Assembly: GCA_005405945.1 (NCBI GenBank)
Contig: BJHW01000001.1
Coordinates: 6,510,001 to 6,574,000 of the forward strand
Length of the DNA stretch: 64,000 bases
Direction of reading: 5' to 3'
Source: Streptomyces violaceusniger
Lineage (GTDB): Bacteria > Actinomycetota > Actinomycetes > Streptomycetales > Streptomycetaceae
The notes below the pieces were generated by a model. It made no database searches. It saw nothing but the letters and a program-made list of their open reading frames with translations, and was not told the origin of the DNA. Below, in pieces: positions 42,612 to 52,380 of the stretch (the stretch's first letter is position 1; the number at the start of each line of letters is the position of its first letter). The position numbers and the translations under genes were made by a program.

Positions 42612-43954
42612 GGTATCTCGCCGCAGAGGACCTGTCGATGTTCGGCCGCGACCCGTGGTGGCTGATCCTGATCAAGGCCGTCTTCTGCTTCGCGTTCCTG
42701 ATGGTGACGGTGCTCATCTCCATCGTGATGGAGCGCAAGGTGGTCGGCTGGATGCAGCTGCGCATCGGGCCCAACCGCCACGGCCCCTGGGGCATGCTGC
42801 AGTCCCTCGCGGACGGCGTGAAGCTGATGCTCAAGGAGGACGTGGTCGTCAAGGGCGCCGACAAGGTGGTCTACGTCCTGGCGCCGGTCGTCGCGGCCAT
42901 CCCCGCCTTCATGGCGGTCGCGGTGATGCCGTTCGGCCCGGAGGTCTCGGTCTTCGGGCACCGCACCGCGATGCAGCTGACCGATCTGCCGATCGCCGTC
43001 CTCTACATCCTCGCCACCGCCTCGGTCGGCATCTACGGCATCGTGCTGGCGGGCTGGTCCTCCGGATCGACGTATCCGCTCCTGGGGGGCCTGCGCTCCT
43101 GCGCCCAGATGATCAGCTACGAGATCGCGATGGGGCTCTCCTTCGCGGCCGTCTTCCTCTACTCCGGGTCGATGTCGACCTCGCAGATCGTCGCATCGCA
43201 GCAGGACCGCTGGTACGCGGTGCTGCTGCCGGTCTCGTTCCTCATCTACATCGTCTCGATGATCGGTGAGACCAACCGGGCGCCGTTCGACATGCCGGAG
43301 TCCGAGGGCGACCTGGTCGGCGGCTTCAACACCGAGTACTCCTCGATCAAGTTCGCGATGTTCATGCTCGCCGAGTACATCAACATGGTCACCGTCTCGA
43401 TGGTCGCCGTCACCCTCTTCCTCGGCGGCTGGCGGGCGCCCTGGCCGATCAGCACCTTCTGGGAGGGCGCCAACCACGGCTGGTGGCCGCTGCTGTGGTT
43501 CGTCGGCAAGGTCGTGACATCGCTGTTCGTCTTCATCTGGGTGCGCGGCACGCTTCCGCGCGTGCGCTACGACCAGTTCATGAAGCTGGGCTGGAAGGTG
43601 CTCATCCCGATCTCGATGGTCTGGCTGATGCTGGTCGCCACCGTCCGGGCGCTGCGCAACGAGAACTACGACTACCAGGACATCGTGCTCTACGTGGGCA
43701 GCGCGGTGATCGCACTGCTGCTGCTGTCCTTCGTGGTCGACTTCTTCCGCGACCGTTCGGCGCAGGCCGAGGCCGGAGCGGAACAGGGACCGGAGCCCGC
43801 CTTCGACCCGATGGCGGGAGGTTTCCCGGTGCCGCCGCTGCCCGGCCAGACCTTGCCGCCCGTCCCCCGCCGACGTCCGCGCACCGAGCGTGAGTTGATT
43901 GTCAGTGGTGGCCCCGACACTGTCAGTGACGGAAAGGAGGCCGACGGTGTCTGA
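42608..43954 (+). CDS. nuoH: NADH-quinone oxidoreductase subunit H
   Basis: This 448-aa membrane subunit lies at the quinone-channel interface. Eight helices and the motifs MERKVVGWMQLRIGPNRHGP, GETNRAPFDMPESEGDLVGGF and FIWVRGTLPRVRYDQFM are intact. The ~70-residue hydrophilic C-terminal tail is longer than in E. coli, as usual in actinomycetes. The GTG start overlaps the nuoG stop, and the end overlaps nuoI by 8 bp. Confidence 0.96.
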   Translation: MRYLAAEDLSMFGRDPWWLILIKAVFCFAFLMVTVLISIVMERKVVGWMQLRIGPNRHGPWGMLQSLADGVKLMLKEDVVVKGADKVVYVLAPVVAAIPAFMAVAVMPFGPEVSVFGHRTAMQLTDLPIAVLYILATASVGIYGIVLAGWSSGSTYPLLGGLRSCAQMISYEIAMGLSFAAVFLYSGSMSTSQIVASQQDRWYAVLLPVSFLIYIVSMIGETNRAPFDMPESEGDLVGGFNTEYSSIKFAMFMLAEYINMVTVSMVAVTLFLGGWRAPWPISTFWEGANHGWWPLLWFVGKVVTSLFVFIWVRGTLPRVRYDQFMKLGWKVLIPISMVWLMLVATVRALRNENYDYQDIVLYVGSAVIALLLLSFVVDFFRDRSAQAEAGAEQGPEPAFDPMAGGFPVPPLPGQTLPPVPRRRPRTERELIVSGGPDTVSDGKEADGV

Positions 43955-44561
43955 CTTCCAGAATCCGGTGGCCGGCTTCGGCGTGACCTTCAAGGCCATG
44001 TTCAAGAAGCGGCTCACCGAACAGTACCCAGAGGTGAAGAAGCCCACCGCGCCCCGCTTCCACGGACGCCACCAGCTCAACCGGCACCCGGACGGGCTGG
44101 AGAAGTGCATCGGCTGCGAGCTGTGCGCCTGGGCCTGCCCCGCCGACGCGATCTACGTGGAGGGCGCGGACAACACCGACGAGGAGCGCTACTCCCCGGG
44201 CGAGCGCTACGGCCGCGTCTACCAGATCAACTATCTGCGCTGCATCCTGTGCGGCCTGTGCGTCGAGGCGTGCCCCACCCGGGCGCTCACCATGACCAAT
44301 GAGTACGAGCTCGCCGACCGCACCCGCGAATCGCTCATCTACACCAAGGAGGAGCTGCTCGCGGGGCTCGAGGACGGGATGGTCGACTCCCCGCACGCCA
44401 TCTACCCCGGCACCGACGAGCAGGACTACTACCGGGGCCTGGTGACCGAGGCCGCGCCCGGCACCACCCAGCAGGTCGCGGTCAGCAAGGGCGAGACCCC
44501 GTCCGACCAGGCCGCGGGGAACGAGGAGTCGCAGGAGCGGCAGCAGGGGGTGCAGGCATGA
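43947..44561 (+). CDS. nuoI: NADH-quinone oxidoreductase subunit I
   Basis: This 204-aa protein carries two 4Fe-4S clusters (N6a and N6b): CIGCELCAWACPADAI and CILCGLCVEACPTRAL. It links NuoG to NuoB. AAAGGAGG is five bases before GTG 43947, although it lies inside the end of nuoH. The C-terminal tail is rich in Gln and Glu. Confidence 0.96.
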   Translation: MSDFQNPVAGFGVTFKAMFKKRLTEQYPEVKKPTAPRFHGRHQLNRHPDGLEKCIGCELCAWACPADAIYVEGADNTDEERYSPGERYGRVYQINYLRCILCGLCVEACPTRALTMTNEYELADRTRESLIYTKEELLAGLEDGMVDSPHAIYPGTDEQDYYRGLVTEAAPGTTQQVAVSKGETPSDQAAGNEESQERQQGVQA

Positions 44562-45484
44562 GCGGCGGCGCTCTGGCCGCGGCGGCCTCCACCACCTCCA
44601 CCGGTGAGGCCCTCCAGTTCTGGGTGCTCGGCACCGTCGCCGTGATCGGCGCGCTGTGCACGATCCTGATGCGCAAGGCCGTGCACAGCGCCCTGTGCCT
44701 CGCGGGCACCATGATCATCCTGGCGGTCTTCTACCTCGCCAATGGCGCGTACTTCCTGGGCGTCGTCCAGATCGTCGTCTACACCGGCGCGATCATGATG
44801 CTCTTCCTCTTCGTGGTGATGCTGGTCGGTGTCACCGCCGCCGACTCCCTCAAGGAGACCCTGAAGGGGCAGCGCTGGCTCGCCGCCCTCTGCGGGCTCG
44901 GCTTCGGCATCCTGCTGTGCGCCGGGATCGGGAACGCCTCGCTGAAGACGTGGAACGGCCTGGGCCAGGCCAACTCCGGCGGCAATGTGGAGGGCCTGGC
45001 GGCCCTGGTCTTCACCAAGTACGTCTTCGCCTTCGAGATCACCGGCGCGCTGCTGATCACCGCGGCGGTCGGCGCGATGGTGCTGACCCACCGCGAGCGC
45101 ACCGAGCGGGCCCGCACCCAGCGCGAGCAGTCCGAGGCGCGGGTGCGCACCGGCCGGAACGTGCCGCCGCTTCCGGCGCCCGGTGTGTACGCGCGGCACA
45201 ACGCGGTGGACATCCCCGGTCTGCTGCCCGACGGCACCCCGTCCGACCTCACCGTCAACGCCACGCTGCGCGGCCGCGGTCAGATCCGGGACGTCTCCCG
45301 CGAGGCGCTGGCCGAGCTGGCGGCGCTGGAGCAGCGCTCGCAGCGCTGGCTGGGCCGGAAGGGCAATGGAACCGGCAAGCCGTCCGGGGGCGCCGGGGAG
45401 CCGGGCACGTCCGAGAACGGCGAAAACGGCGAGAACGGTGAGAACGCGGGCAGTGCGCCGAATCCGAGGGGAGTCGCCAAGTGA
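44558..45484 (+). CDS. nuoJ: NADH-quinone oxidoreductase subunit J
   Basis: This 308-aa membrane subunit has five predicted helices in the first ~190 residues, including the conserved VQIVVYTGAIMMLFLFVVML segment, whose pi-bulge helix takes part in coupling. The remaining ~120 residues are a hydrophilic tail ending in Gly/Glu/Asn repeats (NGENGENGEN), a typical actinobacterial extension. ATG 44558 overlaps the nuoI stop. Confidence 0.95.
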   Translation: MSGGALAAAASTTSTGEALQFWVLGTVAVIGALCTILMRKAVHSALCLAGTMIILAVFYLANGAYFLGVVQIVVYTGAIMMLFLFVVMLVGVTAADSLKETLKGQRWLAALCGLGFGILLCAGIGNASLKTWNGLGQANSGGNVEGLAALVFTKYVFAFEITGALLITAAVGAMVLTHRERTERARTQREQSEARVRTGRNVPPLPAPGVYARHNAVDIPGLLPDGTPSDLTVNATLRGRGQIRDVSREALAELAALEQRSQRWLGRKGNGTGKPSGGAGEPGTSENGENGENGENAGSAPNPRGVAK

Positions 45485-45780
45485 ATCCGGTCAACTACCT
45501 CTACCTGGCCGCCCTGTTGTTCACCATTGGTGCGGCCGGCGTCGTCATCAGGCGGAACGCGATCGTCCTCTTCATGTGCGTCGAGCTGATGCTGAACGCG
45601 TGCAACCTGGCGTTCGTCACCTTCTCCCGGCTGCACGGCAATCTCGACGGCCAGATCATCGCCTTCTTCACGATGGTCGTGGCCGCGGCGGAGGTCGTGG
45701 TCGGTCTCGCGATCATCGTGACCATCTTCCGCTCCCGCCACTCGGCCTCGGTCGACGACGCCAGCCTGATGAAGCTCTAG
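45481..45780 (+). CDS. nuoK: NADH-quinone oxidoreductase subunit K
   Basis: This is a 99-aa three-helix subunit. Its conserved membrane acidic residues are within LFMCVELMLNACNLAF and AAAEVVVGLAIIVTIFR. GTG 45481 overlaps the nuoJ stop. A 16-bp gap leads to nuoL. Confidence 0.96.
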   Translation: MNPVNYLYLAALLFTIGAAGVVIRRNAIVLFMCVELMLNACNLAFVTFSRLHGNLDGQIIAFFTMVVAAAEVVVGLAIIVTIFRSRHSASVDDASLMKL

Positions 45781-45796
45781 AAGGGGTCGCGTTCAC

Positions 45797-47737
45797 GTGG
45801 AGAACCTCATCGGATTGCTTGTCGCGGTCCCGCTGCTCGGCGCGGCCCTGCTGCTGTGCGGAGGGCGGCGGCTGGACGGCAAGGGCCACTACATCGGCAC
45901 GGTGCTCGCCGCCGCCTCCTTCGTCATCGGCGCCGTGCTCTTCGCCGACATGCTCGGCCGCGGCGAGCACGACCGGGCCTTGCACAGCAAGGTCTTCAGC
46001 TGGATCCCGGTGGGCGGCTTCCGCGCGGACGTCGCCTTCCAGCTCGACCAGCTGTCCATGACCTTCGTCCTGCTGATCACCGGTGTGGGCACGCTGATCC
46101 ACATCTACTCGATCGGCTATATGGAGCACGACGAGCGCCGCCGCCGCTTCTTCGGCTATCTCAACCTCTTCCTCGCGGCGATGCTGCTGCTCGTCCTCGC
46201 CGACAACTACCTGCTGCTGTACGTCGGCTGGGAGGGCGTCGGCCTCGCCTCGTACCTGCTCATCGGCTTCTGGCAGCACAAGCCCAGCGCGGCCACGGCG
46301 GCGAAGAAGGCGTTCATCGTCAACCGCGTCGGCGATGTGGGCCTGTCGATCGCGATCATGCTGATGTTCACGACGTTCGGGACCTTCACCTTCGCCCCGG
46401 TGCTGACGAACGCGGACCACGCGAGCGAGGGCAAGCTCACCGCGATCGGGCTGATGCTGCTCCTCGCCGCCTGCGGCAAGTCGGCCCAGGTGCCGCTGCA
46501 GTCCTGGCTCGGGGACGCGATGGAGGGCCCGACCCCGGTCTCGGCCCTGATCCACGCGGCGACCATGGTGACCGCGGGCGTGTATCTGATCACCCGCTCC
46601 GGCGCGATCTTCAACGCCGCGCCGGACGCCCAGGCCGCGGTGGTCACGGTCGGCGCGGTCACGCTCCTGTTCGGTGCGATCGTCGGTTGCGCCAAGGACG
46701 ACATCAAGAAGGCCCTGGCCGGGTCCACCATGTCGCAGATCGGGTACATGATCCTGGCCGCCGGGCTCGGCCCGATCGGCTATGTCTTCGCGATCATGCA
46801 CCTGGTGACCCACGGCTTCTTCAAGGCGGGGCTCTTCCTCGGGGCCGGTTCGGTCATGCACGCCATGAACGACGAGGTCGACATGCGCAAGTACGGCGGC
46901 CTGCGGAAGTACATGCCGGTCACCTTCGTCACCTTCGGGCTCGGCTATCTCGCGATCATCGGCTTCCCCGGGCTGTCCGGCTTCTGGTCCAAGGACAAGA
47001 TCATCGAGGCGGCGTTCGCCAAGGGCGGCACCGAGGGCTGGATCCTCGGCGGCGCGGCCCTGCTGGGCGCGGCCATCACCGCGTACTACATGACGCGGGT
47101 GATGCTGCTGACCTTCTTCGGCGAGAAGCGCTGGGGCACCACGCCCTCGCCCGAGGAGCCCAGCGCCGAGCCCGCCGCCGAGTCGGCCGGGGCGCACACC
47201 GAACCGCATCCGCACGAGTCGCCCTCGTCCATGACCATCCCCATGATCGTCCTGGCCGTGGGATCGGTCTTCGCGGGCGGGCTGTTCAGCGTCAACGACG
47301 CGTTCCTGAAGTGGCTGGAGCCGGTCACCGGCCACAGCCACGGCGACTCCCCGCTCAGCGCCGCGGCGGTCACCGCCGGGACGATGGTGGTGCTGGCGAT
47401 CGGTGTCGCCCTCGCCTGGGCGCAGTACGGACGCCGGCCGGTGCCGCGCACCGCCCCCCGCGGATCGCTGCTCACCCGGGCCGCCCGGCGCGATCTGCTG
47501 CAGGACGACTTCAACCATGTCGCGCTCGTCAAACCCGGCCAGTATCTGACCCGCGGTCTGGTCTATGTCGACCACAAGCTGGTCGACGGGGTGGTCAACG
47601 GCACCGCGGCCTCCGTCGGCGGGCTCTCCGGCCGGCTGCGAAAGCTGCAGAACGGCTATGCCCGTACGTACGCGGTCTCGATGTTCGGCGGTACGGCGGT
47701 GCTCATCGCCGCGACCCTGCTGATGAGGGCGGTCTGA
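45797..47737 (+). CDS. nuoL: NADH-quinone oxidoreductase subunit L
   Basis: This 646-aa antiporter-like proton-pumping subunit includes the proton-channel regions VGWEGVGLASYLLIGFW, GKSAQVPLQSWLGDAMEGPTPVSALIHAATMV and HLVTHGFFKAGLFLGAGSVMH. The C-terminal amphipathic helix region that braces NuoM and NuoN is present. A His/Pro/Glu-rich loop (about residues 450-475) is an actinobacterial insertion. GTG 45797 follows AGAAGGGG. Confidence 0.96.
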   Translation: MENLIGLLVAVPLLGAALLLCGGRRLDGKGHYIGTVLAAASFVIGAVLFADMLGRGEHDRALHSKVFSWIPVGGFRADVAFQLDQLSMTFVLLITGVGTLIHIYSIGYMEHDERRRRFFGYLNLFLAAMLLLVLADNYLLLYVGWEGVGLASYLLIGFWQHKPSAATAAKKAFIVNRVGDVGLSIAIMLMFTTFGTFTFAPVLTNADHASEGKLTAIGLMLLLAACGKSAQVPLQSWLGDAMEGPTPVSALIHAATMVTAGVYLITRSGAIFNAAPDAQAAVVTVGAVTLLFGAIVGCAKDDIKKALAGSTMSQIGYMILAAGLGPIGYVFAIMHLVTHGFFKAGLFLGAGSVMHAMNDEVDMRKYGGLRKYMPVTFVTFGLGYLAIIGFPGLSGFWSKDKIIEAAFAKGGTEGWILGGAALLGAAITAYYMTRVMLLTFFGEKRWGTTPSPEEPSAEPAAESAGAHTEPHPHESPSSMTIPMIVLAVGSVFAGGLFSVNDAFLKWLEPVTGHSHGDSPLSAAAVTAGTMVVLAIGVALAWAQYGRRPVPRTAPRGSLLTRAARRDLLQDDFNHVALVKPGQYLTRGLVYVDHKLVDGVVNGTAASVGGLSGRLRKLQNGYARTYAVSMFGGTAVLIAATLLMRAV

Positions 47738-47740
47738 GTC

Positions 47741-49404
47741 ATGTCATTTCCCCTGCTGACGGCCACGGCCGTGGTGCCCGCGCTCGGCGCGGTGGTCACC
47801 GCCGCCGTGCCCGCCGCCCAGCGCGCCGCCGCCAAGTGGGTGGCGCTGGGCTTCTCCCTGGTCACCCTCGCCCTCGCGGCGATCGTGCTGGTCCGCTTCG
47901 ACCCCGGCGGCGCCCGCTTCCAGCTCACTGAATCCCACGCCTGGATCAAGGACTTCGGCGTCCGCTACGAACTGGGCGTGGACGGGATCGCGGTCGCGCT
48001 GATCGCGCTCACCGCCGTGCTCATCCCCTTCATCATCCTGGCGGGCTGGCATGACGCCGATCCGCTGGAAAGCGCCCGCCCCAACCGCCGCTGGCGGCCC
48101 ACCCAGGGCTTCTTCGCGCTGATCCTGATGGTCGAGGCGATGGTGGTGATCTCCTTCGAGGCCACCGACGTCTTCCTCTTCTACATCTTCTTCGAGGCCA
48201 TGCTGATCCCGATGTACTTCCTCATCGGGGCTTCGGGGACCGGGCCGGGGGCCGCTCCGAGGAGGAGACGGCCACGCAGCGCTCGTACGCCGCGGTGAAG
48301 TTCCTGCTCTACAACCTGGCGGGCGGGCTGATCATGCTCGCCGCGGTCGTCGGTCTGTACGCGGTCACTGCCGATCAGCTCGGCACCGGCACCTTCTCGC
48401 TCCAGGAGATCGTCCAGGCGCGGGCGGGCGGCCACCTGGACATGGCGTCCAGCACCGAGCGGCTGCTCTTCCTCGGCTTCTTCTTCGCCTTCGCGGTGAA
48501 GGCGCCGCTGTGGCCGCTGCACACCTGGCTGCCCAACGCGATGGGGGAGTCCACCGCCCCGGTCGCCGTGCTGATCACCGCGGTGGTCGACAAGGTCGGC
48601 ACCTTCGCGATGCTCCGCTTCTGCCTCCAGCTCTTCCCGGAGGCCAGCAAGTGGGCCACCCCGGCGATCATGATCCTGGCGCTCATCAGCATCATCTACG
48701 GGGCGCTGCTGGCGATCGGCCAGCGGGACATCAAGCGGCTGATCGCCTACGCCTCGATCTCCCACTTCGGCTTCATCATCCTGGGCATCTTCGCGATGAC
48801 CACCCAGGGCCAGGGCGGCGCCACCCTCTACATGGTCAACCACGGTGTCTCCACGGCCGCGCTGATGCTGGTGGCCGGGTTCCTGATCACCCGGCGCGGT
48901 TCGCGGCTCATCGCCGACTACGGCGGGGTGCAGAAGGTGGCCCCGGTGCTCGCCGGCACCTTCCTGATCGGCGGCCTCGCCACCCTCTCGCTGCCCGGCC
49001 TCGCGCCGTTCATCAGCGAATTCCTGGTCCTGGTCGGCACGTTCAGCCGCTACCCGGTGTTCGGCGTGATCGCGACCGTCGGAATAGTGCTGGCGGCGCT
49101 CTACGTCCTGATCCTCTACCAGCGCACCATGACCGGTCCGGTGAAGGCCGAGGTGCGGTCCATGCCCGATCTGCGGGTGCGTGAGCTGGTCGTCGTGGCC
49201 CCGCTCATCGCGCTTCTGATCTTCCTCGGGGTCTATCCGAAGCCGCTGGCCGACATCGTCAACCCGGCGGTCGACCACACGCTGTCCGTGGTGGACAAGA
49301 AGGATCCCAAGCCCGATCACCCCGTCACCGACGCGGGCTGGTTCAGCTACAGCCCGAAGTCCGACGGTGCTTCCCACGACGGTGCTTCCGGAGGTGCCAA
49401 GTGA
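47741..49404 (+). CDS. nuoM: NADH-quinone oxidoreductase subunit M, frameshifted
   Basis: This is the second antiporter-like pump subunit. The frame starting MSFPLLTATAVVPALGAVVT breaks after IPMYFLIG at the G-run 48227-48230. One extra G gives GGFGDRAGGRSEEETATQRS, then the second half KFLLYNLAGGLIMLAAVVGL, KAPLWPLHTWLPNAMGESTAP and SISHFGFIILGIFA. The repaired protein is ~554 aa, normal size. A lone break in the nuo operon is much more likely a missed base than a lost subunit. Confidence 0.95.
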
Positions 49405-51053
49405 TCCACGCGGCCACTGTCCACAGCCTGTGGACAACAGCGGCGGCGGCGCCCGACAAGATCCCGTCGCCCGATATCGAGTACGGCCAGCTGTTGCCCA
49501 CGCTGATCGTGCTCGGCGCCGCGATCGTCGGCGTCCTGATCGAGGCGTTCCTCCCGCGCCGCCAGCGGTACGTGGCGCAGCTGTTCGTCTCCGTGGTCGC
49601 CCTGGCCGCGGCCTTCGCCGCCGTGATCGGCCTCGCCGCCAGTGACTACGGCACCAGCAAGGCCCATGTCGCGGCCATGGGCGCGATCGCGGTCGACGGA
49701 CCGGCGCTCTTCCTCCAGGGGACCATTCTCCTGGTCGCGCTGGTGGCGGTGTTCACCTTCGCCGAGCGGCGGCTGGACCCGGTGGTGCACGGCAACCGCG
49801 TCGACTCCTTCGCGGCGCAGGCCGCCGCCGTGCCCGGCGGCGAGGCCGAAAAGGCCGCCGTCAAGGCGGGGTTCACCACCACCGAGGTCTTTCCGCTGGT
49901 CCTCTTCGCGGTCGGCGGCATGCTGGTCTTCCCGTCCGCCAACGATCTGCTGACGCTCTTCGTGGCGCTGGAGGTCTTCTCCCTGCCGCTGTACATCCTC
50001 TGCGCGCTGGCCCGGCGCCACCGCGCGATGTCGCAGGAGGCCGCGGTCAAGTACTTCCTGCTGGGCGCCTTCTCCTCGGCGTTCCTGCTCTTCGGCATCG
50101 CCCTGCTGTACGGCTACGCGGGCACGGTCGCCTACTCCGGGATCGCGGACGTCGTCGACGGCCAGGTCAGGAACGTCACCCCGGCGCTCGCCGGGACCAT
50201 GGGCAATGACGCGCTGCTGCTGATCGGCGGGGCGATGGTGCTGATGGGGCTGCTGTTCAAGATCGGCGCCGTGCCGTTCCACATGTGGACCCCCGACGTC
50301 TACCAGGGCGCCCCGACCCCGGTGACCGGCTTCATGGCGGCGGCCACCAAGGTCGCGGCCTTCGGCGCGCTGCTGCGGCTGCTGTACGTCGTACTGCCCG
50401 GGCTGCGCTGGGACTGGCGGCCGGTGATGTGGGGCGTCGCCATCGTCACGATGCTGGGCGGCGCCATCGTGGCCGTCACCCAGACCGATGTGAAGCGGCT
50501 GCTGGCGTACTCCTCGATCGCCCACGCCGGGTTCATCCTGGCCGGTGTCATCGCCACCACGCCCGACGGCATCTCCTCCGTCCTCTTCTACCTCGCCGCG
50601 TACTCCTTCGTGACCCTCGGCGCCTTCGCGGTGGTCACCCTGGTGCGGGACGCGGGCGGCGAGGCCACCCACCTGTCCAAGTGGGCCGGTCTCGGCCGCC
50701 GTTCGCCCCTGGTGGCCGCCGTCTTCGCGGTCTTCCTGCTGGCCTTCGCCGGTATCCCGCTGACCAGCGGCTTCGCCGGGAAGTTCGCGGTCTTCAAGGC
50801 GGCGGCCGACGGTGGGGCGGGCGCGCTGGTGGTGATCGGTGTGATCTCCTCGGCGGTCGCCGCGTTCTTCTACATCCGGGTGATCGTGCTGATGTTCTTC
50901 AGCGAACCGCGCACGGACGGCCCGTCCGTGGCCGTGCCGAGCCCGCTGACCTCGTCGGCCATCGCGATCGGCGTGGCGGTCACGCTGGTCCTGGGCGTCG
51001 CCCCGCAGTACTTCCTGGACCTCGCGAGCCAGGCGGGCGTCTTCGTCCGCTAG
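49401..51053 (+). CDS. nuoN: NADH-quinone oxidoreductase subunit N
   Basis: This is the third antiporter-like subunit, 550 aa and last gene of the operon. Landmarks are ALEVFSLPLYILCALARR, AVKYFLLGAFSSAFLLFG, GAVPFHMWTPDVYQGAPTPVTGFMAAATK and LLAYSSIAHAGFILAG. GTG 49401 overlaps the nuoM stop. A strong hairpin (51102-51148) ends the operon. Confidence 0.96.
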   Translation: MIHAATVHSLWTTAAAAPDKIPSPDIEYGQLLPTLIVLGAAIVGVLIEAFLPRRQRYVAQLFVSVVALAAAFAAVIGLAASDYGTSKAHVAAMGAIAVDGPALFLQGTILLVALVAVFTFAERRLDPVVHGNRVDSFAAQAAAVPGGEAEKAAVKAGFTTTEVFPLVLFAVGGMLVFPSANDLLTLFVALEVFSLPLYILCALARRHRAMSQEAAVKYFLLGAFSSAFLLFGIALLYGYAGTVAYSGIADVVDGQVRNVTPALAGTMGNDALLLIGGAMVLMGLLFKIGAVPFHMWTPDVYQGAPTPVTGFMAAATKVAAFGALLRLLYVVLPGLRWDWRPVMWGVAIVTMLGGAIVAVTQTDVKRLLAYSSIAHAGFILAGVIATTPDGISSVLFYLAAYSFVTLGAFAVVTLVRDAGGEATHLSKWAGLGRRSPLVAAVFAVFLLAFAGIPLTSGFAGKFAVFKAAADGGAGALVVIGVISSAVAAFFYIRVIVLMFFSEPRTDGPSVAVPSPLTSSAIAIGVAVTLVLGVAPQYFLDLASQAGVFVR

Positions 51054-51101
51054 CCATTCCCCCACCCCGCCCCTTCTCCTACCAGGGGGCTCCGCCCCTG
51101 A

Positions 51102-51148
51102 CCCCGGCCGGGCCCGGACACCGAAACGGTGCCCGCGCCCGGCCGGGG
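51102..51148 (+). terminator. Terminator of the nuo operon
   Basis: Perfect 12-bp arms CCCCGGCCGGGC and GCCCGGCCGGGG lie 49 bp after the nuoN stop. Confidence 0.85.
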
Positions 51149-51171
51149 TTGTCCCCACCCCGCCCCTTCCC

Positions 51172-51358
51172 GCTGCATCCGATATGCGGCTCCGCCGCGC
51201 GGCAGGGGCTGTGCCCTTTGGCCTCGGCCTGGCGGGGACGACGTGACGGTGTTTGGGCCGGGCGGAGGCGTCTCCCGTGCCGCTCCTTCCTGCTGCATCC
51301 GATATGCGGCTTCGCCGCGCGGCAGGGGCTGTGCCCTTTGGCCTCGGCCTGGCGGGGA
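51172..51358. repeat. 67-bp direct repeat in the 590-bp gap after nuoN
   Basis: The unit at 51172-51238 returns at 51292-51358 with one substitution (period 120 bp). Each copy contains GATATGCGGCT[C/T]CGCCGCGCG and GGCCTCGGCCTGGCGGGG. The gap 51054-51643 otherwise holds GC-rich, degenerate sequence and no credible gene. It looks like decayed DNA left by deletion next to the chimeric gene at 51644. Confidence 0.8.
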
Positions 51359-51643
51359 TAGCGCGCGGGCGTCCGGGAGCCGGGGCGGAGCCGCGTTGCG
51401 GACACCGGCCCTTCCCGAACCCTCGGGCGGAACCCGCGGCCGGCCTCCGGCCGCTCCAGGGTCCGGCCGTCCAGCGGCAGCGCCCCTTCGGTGAGCGGGG
51501 TGAGCCCGATCAGGGCGCGCAATTCCAGCCCCTCCGGCGATTGAGGAGCGGGGTCCGGGGCGGAGCCCCGGCGGGGGCAGGGGCGGAGTCCCCTGAATCG
51601 GGAAGGGGCGGGGTGGGGGCCAAGCCCGCCGCAGGCGCCGACC

Positions 51644-52336
51644 CTAGGCCATCGCCTTGGCCGCGTAGGCACGGACATCCGCGTCCGGGTCGGAGCGCAC
51701 CGAGGACAGGGCCTCCCGAGCGGCCGGTTCCCGCTCCGCCAAGGGCAACAGCGCCAACACCGCCGCCTTACGCTGGTTGAGCTTGTGGATGCCGCCCTCG
51801 GGGTCGATGCCCGCCTGCTGCAGGGCGCGCACGAGCGTGCCGTCCGCGGCGGAGCCGACACTGGTGGAGACGTTCTTGCCGCGCAGCCCGGACAGGGCGC
51901 GCAGCGTGGAACCGGGTGCGGTGAGGACCGTATTGAGGCCGCCGCGCAGGTTGTAGCCGGTGACGGAGACGAGGCGGGTCGGCGCGTTCAGCTGGGTGCC
52001 GCGCCCGGAGTTGATCAGGAGCGGGAAGTCGCCCATCGATCCGATGTCGACCTTACCGGCGACCATCTGGGCGGTGATGGGCGCTCCCGTGGCGTAGTCC
52101 TCCCACTTCACCTTGTACGTATGGCCGTCGCGGCGGTCGAGGGCGCGCAGCTCGCGTTCGAAGGCGCCGAGCGAGCGCAGCAGGGTGCCCGCGGTCACCG
52201 TGTTGATGGTCTTGGACTGGTAGCCGACGGTGACGGTCACGGTCTTGCCGTCCGCGTCCGCGTTGCCGCCGCAGCCGGTGAGGGACAGCAGCAGGGCGCC
52301 GGCGGCGAGGGCCGACGGGAGGGTCGTGCGCTGCAT
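51644..52336 (-). CDS. ABC sulfonate/nitrate-type binding lipoprotein, truncated and fused to a HEAT-repeat tail
   Basis: The N-terminal ~185 residues are a SsuA/TauA-like substrate-binding lipoprotein, with lipobox LTGC after LAAGALLLS, then VTVGYQSKTINTVTAG, ITAQMVAGKVDIGSMGDFP and TSVGSAADGTLVRALQQAGIDP. After HKLNQ the sequence changes to RKAAVLALLPLAEREPAARE and SSVRSDPDADVRAYAAKAMA, which reads as the last helices of a HEAT-repeat protein. The second lobe of the binding fold is missing. A deletion joining two genes in frame is the simplest explanation, so function is doubtful. Start ATG 52336; GTG 52351 is possible. Confidence 0.75.
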   Translation of the reverse strand: MQRTTLPSALAAGALLLSLTGCGGNADADGKTVTVTVGYQSKTINTVTAGTLLRSLGAFERELRALDRRDGHTYKVKWEDYATGAPITAQMVAGKVDIGSMGDFPLLINSGRGTQLNAPTRLVSVTGYNLRGGLNTVLTAPGSTLRALSGLRGKNVSTSVGSAADGTLVRALQQAGIDPEGGIHKLNQRKAAVLALLPLAEREPAAREALSSVRSDPDADVRAYAAKAMA

Positions 52337-52380
52337 CGAGGGGCCTTTCACCTCACGGAGCCGCCGGCGGCGCGCGGCGG

